Notes under the pieces: model-generated
The model's input: only the letters and a program-made list of their open reading frames with translations
Database searches by the model: none
Told to the model about the DNA's origin: nothing
NCBI GenBank assembly: GCA_963811585.1
Contig: CAWERR010000003.1
Span: 145,498 to 209,497, forward strand
Reading direction: 5' to 3'
Source of the DNA: JACDHG01 sp963811585
GTDB taxonomy: Bacteria > Actinomycetota > Actinomycetes > Propionibacteriales > Nocardioidaceae
DNA: 64,000 nt
Shown: in pieces, positions 42,977 to 50,925 of the stretch
Layout: every line of letters begins with the position of its first letter
Position numbering within the stretch: the first letter of the stretch is position 1
Made by a program: the position numbers and the translations under genes

Positions 42977-44935
42977 CTAGCGGTAGCGGCGAGCGACGTT
43001 GGGCCCGCTCGACTCGCCGCGCGACCAGTCAGCGATCCACGGCCCGGTGCCCTCTGAGGCATCGATCACGCCGGCTTCGAGCCACGTCAAGTCACCGTCC
43101 AGCAGCCGCTTGCTCAGCCGGACGTCCACGGCATCCGTGTTGTTCCAGAGCCCGTCGAAGTGCGCTTCGACGCGCAGCCGCGCCTGTGCGCAGAAGACAT
43201 CGGCAAGGTCGAAGGCCGCGTCGCCCTGGCTCGGCTCGTTCACTCGCAACATCTCCGCGCGCGAGCACACAGCCGCCATCGCGAACAGCTCTGCGCCGAT
43301 GTCGACGATGCGACCCAGGAACGCCTGCCGGTACTCCAGCTTCGCCTGCCACCGGCCCATGCCGTAGAACGTCTGGCGGGCCAGCTTGCGCGACGCTCGC
43401 TCGACGTACCGCAGGTGCTTGGCGAGCCGGCCGAACTCGTCGTACGACGTCGGGACCGTCCCCTTGCCGACCACCAGCGACGGCAGCCACTTCGCGTAGA
43501 ACCCGCTCGCCTTGAAGGCGGCCTTCGCCTTCTGGGCGTTGTCTGCGTCGGGGGAGGCGAGGTCGCCGGCTGCCTTGAGGTGGGCGTCGACGGCCTCTCG
43601 CGCGATGAGCAGCCGCATGATCTCCGACGATCCCTCGAAGATGCGGTTGATGCGCAGGTCGCGGAGCACCTGCTCGGCGGGCACGGCCCGCTCTCCGCGC
43701 GCGGCCAGCGAGTCGGCTGTCTCAAACCCTCGCCCGCCACGGATCTGCACCAGGTCGTCGGCGATCAGCCAGGCCATCTCGCTCGACCAGAGCTTGGCGA
43801 GTGCGGCCTCGATCCGGATGTCCTTCGTGCCCGCGTCGGCAAGCTGTGCCGACATGTCGAGCACGGCTTCGAGCCCGAACGTCGTCGCGGCCATGAAGGC
43901 CAGCCGCGTCGCGACCGCCTCATGCTCGGCGACGGGCTTGCCCCACTGCACCCGGGCTCCCGACCATTCGCGGGCGATCTTCAGGCACCACTTGCCGGCG
44001 GCCGTGCACATGGCCGGGATCGACAACCGGCCCTGGTTGAGGGTCGTGAGGGCGATCTTGAGACCGTCTCCCTCGCGGCCGAGCCGGTTCTCCGCCGGCA
44101 CTCGCACATGGTTGAAGCGGGTGACGCCGTTCTCGAGGCCTTTGAGACCCATGAACGCGTTGCGGTTCTCGACGGTGATGCCCGGCGAGTCTGCCTCGAC
44201 GACGAAGGCCGTGATGCCGCCTCGGCTGCCGTCTCGCTTGGGCACAGCCGCCATCACGACGACGAGCTCGGCGATGACGCCGTTGGTGGTCCACAGCTTG
44301 ACGCCGTCGAGCACGTATTCCGAGCCGTCCTCGGTCGGGGTCGCCGTCGTGCCCATCCGGGCGGGGTCGGATCCGACGTCGGGCTCGGTGAGGAGGAAGG
44401 CGGTGATCGCACCCTCCGCGCAACGCGGGAGGAACTGCTGCTTCTGCGCGTCGGTGCCGAACATCTTGACGGGCTCGGGTACGCCGATCGACTGGTGCGC
44501 GGAAACCAGGGCGCCGATGCTCGGATGCACGGAGCCGACCAGCATGAGCGCCTGGCCGTAGTAGGACATCGTCAGGCCGAGGCCACCGTACTCGCGCGGG
44601 ATCTTCATGCCGAAGACGCCCAGCTCGCTGAAACCCTTGAGGTAGTCGTCGGGGATCAGGGACTCACGCTCGATCTGGCTGCCGTCCAAGGTCTCGCAGT
44701 AGGAGCGTAGTCGGGCCAGAAACTCTTCGCCGCGGGCCTCGTCCTCGGGCTCGGCGCGAGGATGCGGGTGGATCAGCGACAGGTCGAACCGGCCCAGGTA
44801 GAGCTCCTTGGCGAAGCTCGGCCGGGTCCACTCGGTCTGGCGGGCCGCCTCGGCGACTTCGCGGGCTTGGCGTTCGCTGACCTTCGGCGTCGTACCCTCG
44901 GCGGCCTTCTCGGAATCAGTCACGTCAGTGCTCAC
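42977..44935 (-). CDS. Acyl-CoA dehydrogenase, VLCAD/ACAD9-like extended form
   Basis: 652 residues, longer than the 380-residue standard because a C-terminal helical domain follows (from about 480). The FAD-binding blocks (TEPDVGSDPARMGTTATP, WTTNGVIAELVVVMA) and RIFEGSSEIMRLLIAREAVD match the long-chain acyl-CoA dehydrogenases of beta-oxidation. GTG 44935 is preferred, with GTG 44923 as alternative; an in-frame extension to 45148 has no similarity. A palindromic site 41-54 bases upstream may be its operator. No other fatty-acid gene is adjacent. Confidence 0.9.
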   Translation of the reverse strand: MSTDVTDSEKAAEGTTPKVSERQAREVAEAARQTEWTRPSFAKELYLGRFDLSLIHPHPRAEPEDEARGEEFLARLRSYCETLDGSQIERESLIPDDYLKGFSELGVFGMKIPREYGGLGLTMSYYGQALMLVGSVHPSIGALVSAHQSIGVPEPVKMFGTDAQKQQFLPRCAEGAITAFLLTEPDVGSDPARMGTTATPTEDGSEYVLDGVKLWTTNGVIAELVVVMAAVPKRDGSRGGITAFVVEADSPGITVENRNAFMGLKGLENGVTRFNHVRVPAENRLGREGDGLKIALTTLNQGRLSIPAMCTAAGKWCLKIAREWSGARVQWGKPVAEHEAVATRLAFMAATTFGLEAVLDMSAQLADAGTKDIRIEAALAKLWSSEMAWLIADDLVQIRGGRGFETADSLAARGERAVPAEQVLRDLRINRIFEGSSEIMRLLIAREAVDAHLKAAGDLASPDADNAQKAKAAFKASGFYAKWLPSLVVGKGTVPTSYDEFGRLAKHLRYVERASRKLARQTFYGMGRWQAKLEYRQAFLGRIVDIGAELFAMAAVCSRAEMLRVNEPSQGDAAFDLADVFCAQARLRVEAHFDGLWNNTDAVDVRLSKRLLDGDLTWLEAGVIDASEGTGPWIADWSRGESSGPNVARRYR

Positions 44936-44975
44936 TTCAGCTTTCCCTTCGAGGTGCGCGTCGTCGACCCCAATG

Positions 44976-44989
44976 TTACTCGAAAGTAA
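44976..44989. promoter_or_regulatory. Operator-like palindrome upstream of the acyl-CoA dehydrogenase
   Basis: TTACTCGAAAGTAA: perfect 5-bp arms TTACT/AGTAA around a four-base centre, AT-rich in a GC-rich intergenic region and 41-54 bases upstream of the acyl-CoA dehydrogenase start. The form resembles binding sites of TetR-family repressors controlling beta-oxidation genes; the regulator is unknown. Confidence 0.45.
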
Positions 44990-45163
44990 GAACGCCACCA
45001 GATCGGGTCTGTGTGCGGTCACGATGGGCCGTTCGGATAGACCTCGGTCGGGCGAACGGGTGCTCTTGTGGCCGCCTGACCCAACGGACCGCCCAGGTCT
45101 GCCAGGCTCATATTCGCGGGGGGCGCGTCTTGCGGCCTTGCACTCCATAACTCAGGGGCCTTG

Positions 45164-45646
45164 ATGACCGAACTGCCAGTAGCGTCGCCGTTCACGCTGC
45201 GAACCCTGAGGGTGTCCGCGCCCGCCTCCATCGACCGGACCCGCACCGCTGGGCCGCGTCACGCCGCGTATGCCCGGACCGGCCCCGTCGGCACCATCAG
45301 AGGGACCGGCGTGGCCTTCATGTTGATCGTCCTGACCCTCGGCATCTACGGCTTCGTGTGGACCTACCGGGTCCACAGCGAGATGAAGCGCCACACCGGG
45401 CAGGGCATCGACGGTGGTGTGGCCCTCGCGCTCGCGCTCTTCGCCGGTGTCACGATGCCCTTCCTGACCGCCTCGGAGGTCGGCTACCTGTACACCCGCG
45501 ACGGCCGGAAGCCGCCGGTCACTGGCGCCACCGGCCTTTGGTACCTCCCCGGCATCCTTATCCTGGTCGGCCCGATCGTCTGGTTCGTCAAGACGAATGG
45601 CGCGCTGAACTCCTACTGGCGCAGCATGGGCGCAGCCGCCAACTAA
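45164..45646 (+). CDS. DUF4234 membrane protein
   Basis: 160 residues: a polar N-terminal part, then GTIRGTGVAFMLIVLTLGIYGFVWTYRVHSEMKRH, with helices at about 50-66, 85-103 and 125-142. The LTLGIYGFVW-x-YRVH signature defines DUF4234. No function is known. ATG 45164 is tentative since no ribosome-binding site is clear; the start may be further in. Confidence 0.78.
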   Translation: MTELPVASPFTLRTLRVSAPASIDRTRTAGPRHAAYARTGPVGTIRGTGVAFMLIVLTLGIYGFVWTYRVHSEMKRHTGQGIDGGVALALALFAGVTMPFLTASEVGYLYTRDGRKPPVTGATGLWYLPGILILVGPIVWFVKTNGALNSYWRSMGAAAN

Positions 45647-45738
45647 GCTCCACCCCTTGGAAGACGTCGCAGCAAACATCGCGAGAAATCCCTGTGGACA
45701 AAGCGTTTTCGGGATCGCGAACGCGGCAGGGTTGTGTC

Positions 45739-46200
45739 ATGGCCCACGACGACATACCCCCGGAGCTGACCCGCCGCGACCTCCAGCGACCGATCCCGGA
45801 CCAACAGGCCCTTTTCTCGTTCTGGCGTGCGCTGATGGGACCGCTCGGATTCTCCCGCGCCATGTTGTGGCTCTGCTTCATCGCGGCCGACAACCGGCCC
45901 ACACCGTTCCTGACGCAGGTCGATGAGCTGCCCGAGCTTCCCGACGACGAGCCGTTGCTGGCCAACCTGATGCACGTCGCCAGGCGACTGCTCGACGACC
46001 AGGTCACTGACGGCTCGTTGGCGGTGCTGCTCTCGAGACCAGGTAGCGCGCAGCTGAGCGACAGCGACCTCGCGTGGGCGCGCGGGCTGAGCAGGGCAAG
46101 CCGTGAAGCTGGAGTCCCCATGCGACCCCTACATCTTGCCACCGACGAGGAGCTCCGGGTGTTCGCGCTCGACGACCTGCTCGGCCCAGATGCCGCGTGA
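45739..46200 (+). CDS. Hypothetical actinobacterial protein
   Basis: 153 residues, soluble, acidic. RPIPDQQALFSFWRALMGPLGFS and LWLCFIAADNRPTPFLTQVDELPELPDD are followed by a VLLSRPGSAQLSDSDLAWARGL stretch. I recognise this as a recurring unnamed actinobacterial protein and cannot assign a function. ATG 45739 is reasonable. The stop converges on the Nudix/NrtR gene 16 bp away. Confidence 0.6.
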   Translation: MAHDDIPPELTRRDLQRPIPDQQALFSFWRALMGPLGFSRAMLWLCFIAADNRPTPFLTQVDELPELPDDEPLLANLMHVARRLLDDQVTDGSLAVLLSRPGSAQLSDSDLAWARGLSRASREAGVPMRPLHLATDEELRVFALDDLLGPDAA

Positions 46201-46216
46201 CCAGATCAAGTCGGTC

Positions 46217-46921
46217 TCAAGCAAGGGACCTGCGGGTCAGCGGAGGGTGGAGTATGTCGCTGGGCCCGCGACGATAGAGCTCGGCCGGCCTGCCGACTCC
46301 GCGCGTTGCCTTCTTCCCCGTTGGCTCCACGAACCCCTCGATCGTGGCCACCTTGCGCCGGAAGGTCTCCGGGTCGAGCTGCACACCCCAGACCGCTTCG
46401 TACACCAGCCGCAGATCGCCCAGCGTGAACTGTCGCGGGCAGAACGACGTACCGATCGGCGACTGCTCCAGCTTGACCCTGGCCCGCTCTACCCCGTCGC
46501 GGAGGATCTCGCGATGGTCGAACGCCAACCGATCGCGCCGGGCGAGGAGCCAGGTCACCGGCCGCCACGCAGCGTCTGCGGCGTCGTCGGCACCGACCGG
46601 CTCGGGCAGCGCATGCAGCACGGCGAGATAGGCGACGCTGACCGTGCGACCGCGCGGGTCGCGATCGGGACGCCCGTATGCCGCGAGCTGTTCGACTTGG
46701 CTAGCCCGGACGGAGATGCCTGTCTCCTCACGGAGCTCACGCACGAAGGCGGCACTGAGGTCTTCGTCGATGTCCACAAACCCGCCAGGCAACGCGAGCT
46801 CGCCCTTGTGCGGCTCGCTGCCACGGGTGACGACCAGGGCGTGCAGCCTGTCGTCGCGAATCGTCAGCACGACCGCGTCGGCCGTCACGGCGAACGGTGG
46901 GTACTTGGACGAGTGGGCCAT
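46217..46921 (-). CDS. Nudix hydrolase / NrtR-type regulator
   Basis: 234 residues in two modules. The Nudix box at 46-69 (GGFVDIDEDLSAAFVRELREETGI) is intact with G47, E53 and R61-E62..E65-E66. The C-terminal winged helix (FTLGDLRLVYEAVWGVQLDPETFRRKV) is the NrtR type. NrtR proteins control NAD biosynthesis genes, using the Nudix part to sense ADP-ribose; here the intact box also allows ADP-ribose hydrolysis. No NAD gene is nearby. ATG 46921 begins after a run of G; an in-frame extension passes into the repeats and is rejected. Confidence 0.82.
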   Translation of the reverse strand: MAHSSKYPPFAVTADAVVLTIRDDRLHALVVTRGSEPHKGELALPGGFVDIDEDLSAAFVRELREETGISVRASQVEQLAAYGRPDRDPRGRTVSVAYLAVLHALPEPVGADDAADAAWRPVTWLLARRDRLAFDHREILRDGVERARVKLEQSPIGTSFCPRQFTLGDLRLVYEAVWGVQLDPETFRRKVATIEGFVEPTGKKATRGVGRPAELYRRGPSDILHPPLTRRSLA

Positions 46922-46975
46922 CCCCCCATTATTTCGCTCGTCAAGCCAATCCCGCCGGTGGAACCCCATACCGGC

Positions 46976-47128
46976 GGTCGAGCTTGTCGAGACCCCACCG
47001 CCGGTCGAGCTTGTCGAGACCCCGCCCACCGCCGGTCGAGCTTGTCGAGACCCCACCGCCGGTCGAGCTTGTCGAGACCCCACCGCCGGTCGAGCTTGTC
47101 GAGACCCGTGATCTCGACAAGCTCGATC
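46976..47128. repeat. Array of five 19-bp direct copies plus one inverted copy
   Basis: GGTCGAGCTTGTCGAGACC occurs five times (46976, 47003, 47034, 47061, 47088; spacing 27, 31, 27, 27) in CCACCGCC-type spacers, then a reverse complement near-copy at 47110-47128. Each unit has internal dyad character. The array fills the gap between the lipoprotein stop (47144) and the Nudix start and belongs to the same family as the pairs at 28589 and 49604. Confidence 0.9.
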
Positions 47129-47143
47129 AGCGTGGGGAGGTCG

Positions 47144-47704
47144 TTAGGCCAACGTCAGGATGAGGTGCACGTAGTTCGTGCCCGACGTGCCGAGGTGCTG
47201 GACTTGCAGCTCCGCGGTGAGGTAGCCGATCTTGGCGCGCATGAAGGGCGAATCGACACTGTCGTCGGGCGCGCTCTCCACATCACGTCGCCACCGCTCG
47301 AGGGGTTTGGGGTCGATACCGAGGTCGTCGGCGACACCGCGGGCAACCTCGAGCGCCTCATCGACGTCAAGGCCGACCGAGTGGATGTCCATCGTGGTCG
47401 GGTCACCGGTCTCGGGATTGGACGCCGCATAGCTGTCGGCGTTGACCCGGCGCACCGTCATCGACGTGGCGGCACCCTCTGGAAGGGTGAGCGATAGCTC
47501 GAAGCCGGCGTCGCACGACACATCGAGCACGGACCTGTCCGCCGGCATACCGAGCTCATCGCGGGTGGGCGGCTGTGTCAGGTCGTAGGACCTGTCCTCG
47601 CATTCGTCCGACGAGCCGCTTCCGTTGCCAGACACGCCAGCATCACACCCTTGCATCAATGTTGCGGCCATCAGTAGAGAGAGAATCTTTGCAGCAAACC
47701 GCAC
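47144..47704 (-). CDS. Lipoprotein of unknown function
   Basis: 186 residues with a signal peptide and lipobox LMQGC (Cys at about 20), then a Ser/Gly linker and a domain with three more cysteines (DECEDRSYD, VSCDAGFELS). The C-terminal half is rich in Asp. GTG 47704 overlaps the stop of the upstream gene by one base, so it is co-translated with the large ESX-like gene. No known family. Confidence 0.7.
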   Translation of the reverse strand: MRFAAKILSLLMAATLMQGCDAGVSGNGSGSSDECEDRSYDLTQPPTRDELGMPADRSVLDVSCDAGFELSLTLPEGAATSMTVRRVNADSYAASNPETGDPTTMDIHSVGLDVDEALEVARGVADDLGIDPKPLERWRRDVESAPDDSVDSPFMRAKIGYLTAELQVQHLGTSGTNYVHLILTLA

Positions 47705-49522
47705 TACCCGACACCGATCTCGACGCGCACGTCCCAGTCGGCAAGTCGCTTGAGGAGGTCGTCGATGTTGTTGTGCAGCCGGGCGTCGTCAATGCGATTC
47801 TCGACCGACCCGTTGAGGATGTCGCGCACCAGCTCAGGGTCCTCGGCGAGCAGCTCCTGGAATGCCGGGAGGGTGTCGTTCTCGATCAGGTCCCAGCGGG
47901 TTTCGAAGTCGGAGATGTTGCCCGCAGGCAACGGCGTCTCGACGCCGAGCTCGCCGTAGGGACGCGGCGTGCTGATCCCGGGGAAGCTGCCAGGTCCAGG
48001 GGGGTCCCAGCCTGGTACGTCAACGCCGGGAGCCTCCACGCGGCCGCTGAACGTCAACGGATCGTACTGACCCAGCGTGTGCGCACCCGGGATGCCGGGG
48101 GCGCCGATCGCACCCATGGCGTATGTCATCGCCTCTCCCACCGGGCCATGGTAGTTGCGCATGTCGTCGTAGGCCTGCCCGATGACGTCGTGCTGCTCGC
48201 GGTACAGCAGCGCCGCGTTGCCGTCTGCCACCCGGCTCGGGTCACCGCTGTCGATGCCCTTCCAGGCCTGGTAGGTGCGGGTGTCGATGAGCCCGGCGTC
48301 ATACATCTCCTTGATCCCGGCGATGCCGTTGGCCATGTAGGCCTCGTGCATCGGCATCTGGTCGGAGAAGATGTCCTTCTGCATCTGCAGCAGGCTGGTC
48401 TCGAAGTACCGGAACTCCTGCTCGCTGATCTCGCCGAGGATGGCGAGGTCACGAAGCTGCGGCGGAAGCAGCGGGTCGACCAGCCAGTCGGGTGCGACAT
48501 CGAGCGGTGTCGAAGCGAGGTCACCGAGCTGCCGAAGCAGCTGCAGGTCGAACATGCCGCCGGCAAACGTCGGGCCGATCATCGCGGCCATCCCCGCCCA
48601 CTGGAAGTCGGGGTTCGAGAGGAACAGCCGGCCGTAGTAGTCGTACGACGCGACCAGGTTGGGCAGGTTGGCGTCGGCGCCCTGGCTGGGGTCCCAGCCG
48701 TCGAGGTAGATGCCGGCCTTCTCGCAGGCGACCAGCAGCCAGTAGCGCTGGAGCAGAGGTCCGTAGTCGGCAGGCGGCGACGCCGTCTTCGCGCATCAGG
48801 TCGAGCAGCTTCTGCGCTGCCGCGGCAGTCGGGAACTGAGTCGGGTCGAGGAAGTCGAGGCGGCCGTGCGTTGCGAGCAGCCGGCGCAGCGCCGCCATGT
48901 CGAGGCTGCTGAAGTCGATGCCAGGGAAGATGTCGACCACGCCGAGCGGCATCGCGCCGGCGCGGACGAGCGCGAGCACGGTGGCGTCGGTCGGGCCCTT
49001 CTTGAGCCACCCGGCGATTCGGTGTCGCCTCGTCGTCGAGGTGACCGTGGAGCGTCTGCTCCTCGCGCTTGAGCTGCGCGATCAGGGCGTTGCGCGCGGC
49101 CGTGACCTGCTGCTGGTAGGTGCTCGAGGTCGTCGGCGAACTCGTCGAGCTTGCCCTGCCCCGAGGTAGTCCCACAGATGACGGGCGCGGTGTAGGCCGA
49201 AGTTGTTGGCGGCCGCCTCGTCGTAGCGCTGGTTGAGCCTGTCGACGCCGGTGTTGTACGTCGTGATGGCGTCGCCCCAGTTGCGGGTGCAGCCGGCCGC
49301 GAACGCGGCGTCCTGGAGCACCGCCTCCGCGGATTTGACCACCTGCTGGTCGGCTGAGCTGAGAGGTGGCTGGAGTATCCCGCTGGCGGCCGCGACGGCG
49401 TGCGCATGCCGGGACAGGACAGCACCGCGCATCGAGCCGACCGGCTTGGCTTGCGCCTCGGTCTGCTCGGCTGCGTCGTACACCGCGCCGGGTGTCGCCT
49501 GGTAGTGCGGAAACAGTCCCAT
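47704..49522 (-). pseudogene. Large ESX/WXG-like protein, four frameshifts
   Basis: About 605 residues when repaired. The N-terminal 110 residues (YQATPGAVYDAAEQTEAQAKP, IAAASGIL-like, AFAAGCTRNWGDAITTYNTGVDRL) resemble WXG-like secreted helical domains; the middle has LALVRAGAMPLGVVDIFPGIDF and LRRLLATHGRLDFLDPTQFP, and the last 295 residues lack a recognised toxin fold. The frame changes near 49165, 49125, 49015 and 48772, each time consistent with one inserted base, which gives false short frames. Followed by a coupled lipoprotein gene, as immunity or assembly partners often are. Confidence 0.65.
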
Positions 49523-49603
49523 CGAGCGCTGAGCCTAGGGCCTCAGCGGGCCACCGACCCGGCGATCACCCACGGTGATCGAACGCCCCGTGATCAACCC
49601 GCT

Positions 49604-49644
49604 GATCGAGCCTGTCGAGATCCAGGGTCTCGACAAGCTCGACC
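49604..49644. repeat. Inverted pair of the 19-bp palindromic repeat family
   Basis: GATCGAGCCTGTCGAGATC at 49604-49622 faces GGTCTCGACAAGCTCGACC at 49626-49644, forming a long hairpin with a three-base loop. It is about 73 bases downstream of the aldo/keto reductase stop (minus strand). Degenerate direct repeats containing GGACTGCTCGGCCGGCG follow at 49650-49712. Confidence 0.8.
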
Positions 49645-49716
49645 GGCGGAGAGGACTGCTCGGCCGGCGGAGCACAGGCTCGACCGGCGTAGGACTGCTC
49701 GGCCGGCGAGGGACCG

Positions 49717-50742
49717 TCAGCTCTCGCTCGAGGTGGCCCACAAATCGATGCCGGAGTCAACGGCGTACTCGTCGATCCGGGCAAGCTCGTCGGACGTAAA
49801 GCTGAGGTTCGCCAGCGCAGCCACGTTCTCCTCGAACTGCCGCACGCTGCTGGCCCCGACCACCAGCGACGTCATCCGCTCGTCGCGCAAGGCCCATGCC
49901 AACGCCATCTGCGCAAGGGACTGTCCCCGCTCGGTGGCGATGTCATTGAGCCCGCGCACCCGCGTGAGGGTCTCGTCGTCGAGCATGCTCTTGTCGAGGG
50001 TGCCCGCACTGGCCGCCCGCGAGCCTTCCGGGATCCCGTCGAGGTACTTCCCGGTCAGCAACCCCTGAGCGAGCGCCGTGAAGGCGATGCACCCGGCCCC
50101 GACATCCTCTAGGGCATCGAGCAGGCCAGGCTCGATCCACCGGTTCAGCATGGAGTACGACGGCTGGTGGATGAGCAGCGGAGTCCCCAGCTCTCGCAGG
50201 ATGGCTGCCGCCTCCTGGGTGCGCTCGGCTGAGTAGGACGAGATCCCGACGTACAGCGCCTTGCCCTGTCGCACTGCGGTGTCCAGCGCGCCCATCGTCT
50301 CCTCGAGCGGAGTGTCGGCGTCGAATCGGTGGCTGTAGAAGATGTCGACGTAGTCGAGCCCCATCCGCCGCAGCGAGTCGTCGAGACTCGCCAGCAGGTA
50401 CTTGCGCGAGCCGAGGTCGCCGTACGGACCCGGCCACATGTCCCACCCCGCCTTGGTAGAGACCACGATCTCGTTGCGGTACGGCGCCAGGTCTTCAGCG
50501 AAGATCCGGCCGAAGTTCTTCTCCGCGGCACCGTAGGGCGGCCCATAGTTGTTGGCGAGGTCGAAGTGCGTGACGCCGAGGTCGAACGCCCGTCGGATCA
50601 CCGCCCGCTGGGTCTCGAGCGGGCGCTCGTCCCCGAAGTTCTGCCAGAGGCCGAGCGAAAGCGCGGGCAGCGTGAGACCGCTGTGCCCGCAGCGTCGATA
50701 GAGCATGGAGTCGTAACGATCATCGGCTGCCAGATAGGTCAC
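49717..50742 (-). CDS. Aldo/keto reductase, YghZ/GpR (AKR14) type
   Basis: 341 residues, closely patterned on E. coli L-glyceraldehyde 3-phosphate reductase YghZ: LSLGLWQNFGDERPLETQRA, THFDLANNYGPPYGAAEKNFGR (Asp and Tyr of the tetrad), STKAGWDMWPGPYGDLGS (Lys), YSHRFDADTPLEETM (His) and the C-terminal LWATSSES. The reaction is NADPH reduction of aldehydes such as methylglyoxal. GTG 50742 gives an N-terminus (TYLAADDRYDSMLYRRCG) aligning with YghZ; ATG further in is possible. Confidence 0.88.
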   Translation of the reverse strand: MTYLAADDRYDSMLYRRCGHSGLTLPALSLGLWQNFGDERPLETQRAVIRRAFDLGVTHFDLANNYGPPYGAAEKNFGRIFAEDLAPYRNEIVVSTKAGWDMWPGPYGDLGSRKYLLASLDDSLRRMGLDYVDIFYSHRFDADTPLEETMGALDTAVRQGKALYVGISSYSAERTQEAAAILRELGTPLLIHQPSYSMLNRWIEPGLLDALEDVGAGCIAFTALAQGLLTGKYLDGIPEGSRAASAGTLDKSMLDDETLTRVRGLNDIATERGQSLAQMALAWALRDERMTSLVVGASSVRQFEENVAALANLSFTSDELARIDEYAVDSGIDLWATSSES

Positions 50743-50925
50743 GGGGATCAGTCTGATGGACACGCCCACGGGCTGCACATGGGGGGCGGCGGACGAGCCT
50801 GGACCCTTGACCCCGGCCGATCGGTGTAGGAAAGTTACGAACAAGAGGGTTGGCTCGTCGCTAAGTTACCTGCCCCGATGGTCTTTCAGCTCTCCCCGGT
50901 TTGCGCACCCACGCAGGAGGAACAA

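Noticed and set aside
43160..44710. A 516-residue plus-strand open frame over the acyl-CoA dehydrogenase
   Set aside because: Antisense shadow; the minus strand encodes a full acyl-CoA dehydrogenase with all family motifs.
46976..47128. Protein-coding repeats (peptides like PVELVETPP)
   Set aside because: They arise only from reading the 19-bp palindromic repeats; the open frame has no domain, signal or conservation expected of a gene.
50743..50925. Promoter of nagZ from TTGACC near 50807
   Set aside because: No -10 element lies at a suitable spacing; repeated AAGTTAC words (near 50833 and 50862) are suggestive but not enough to call a site.
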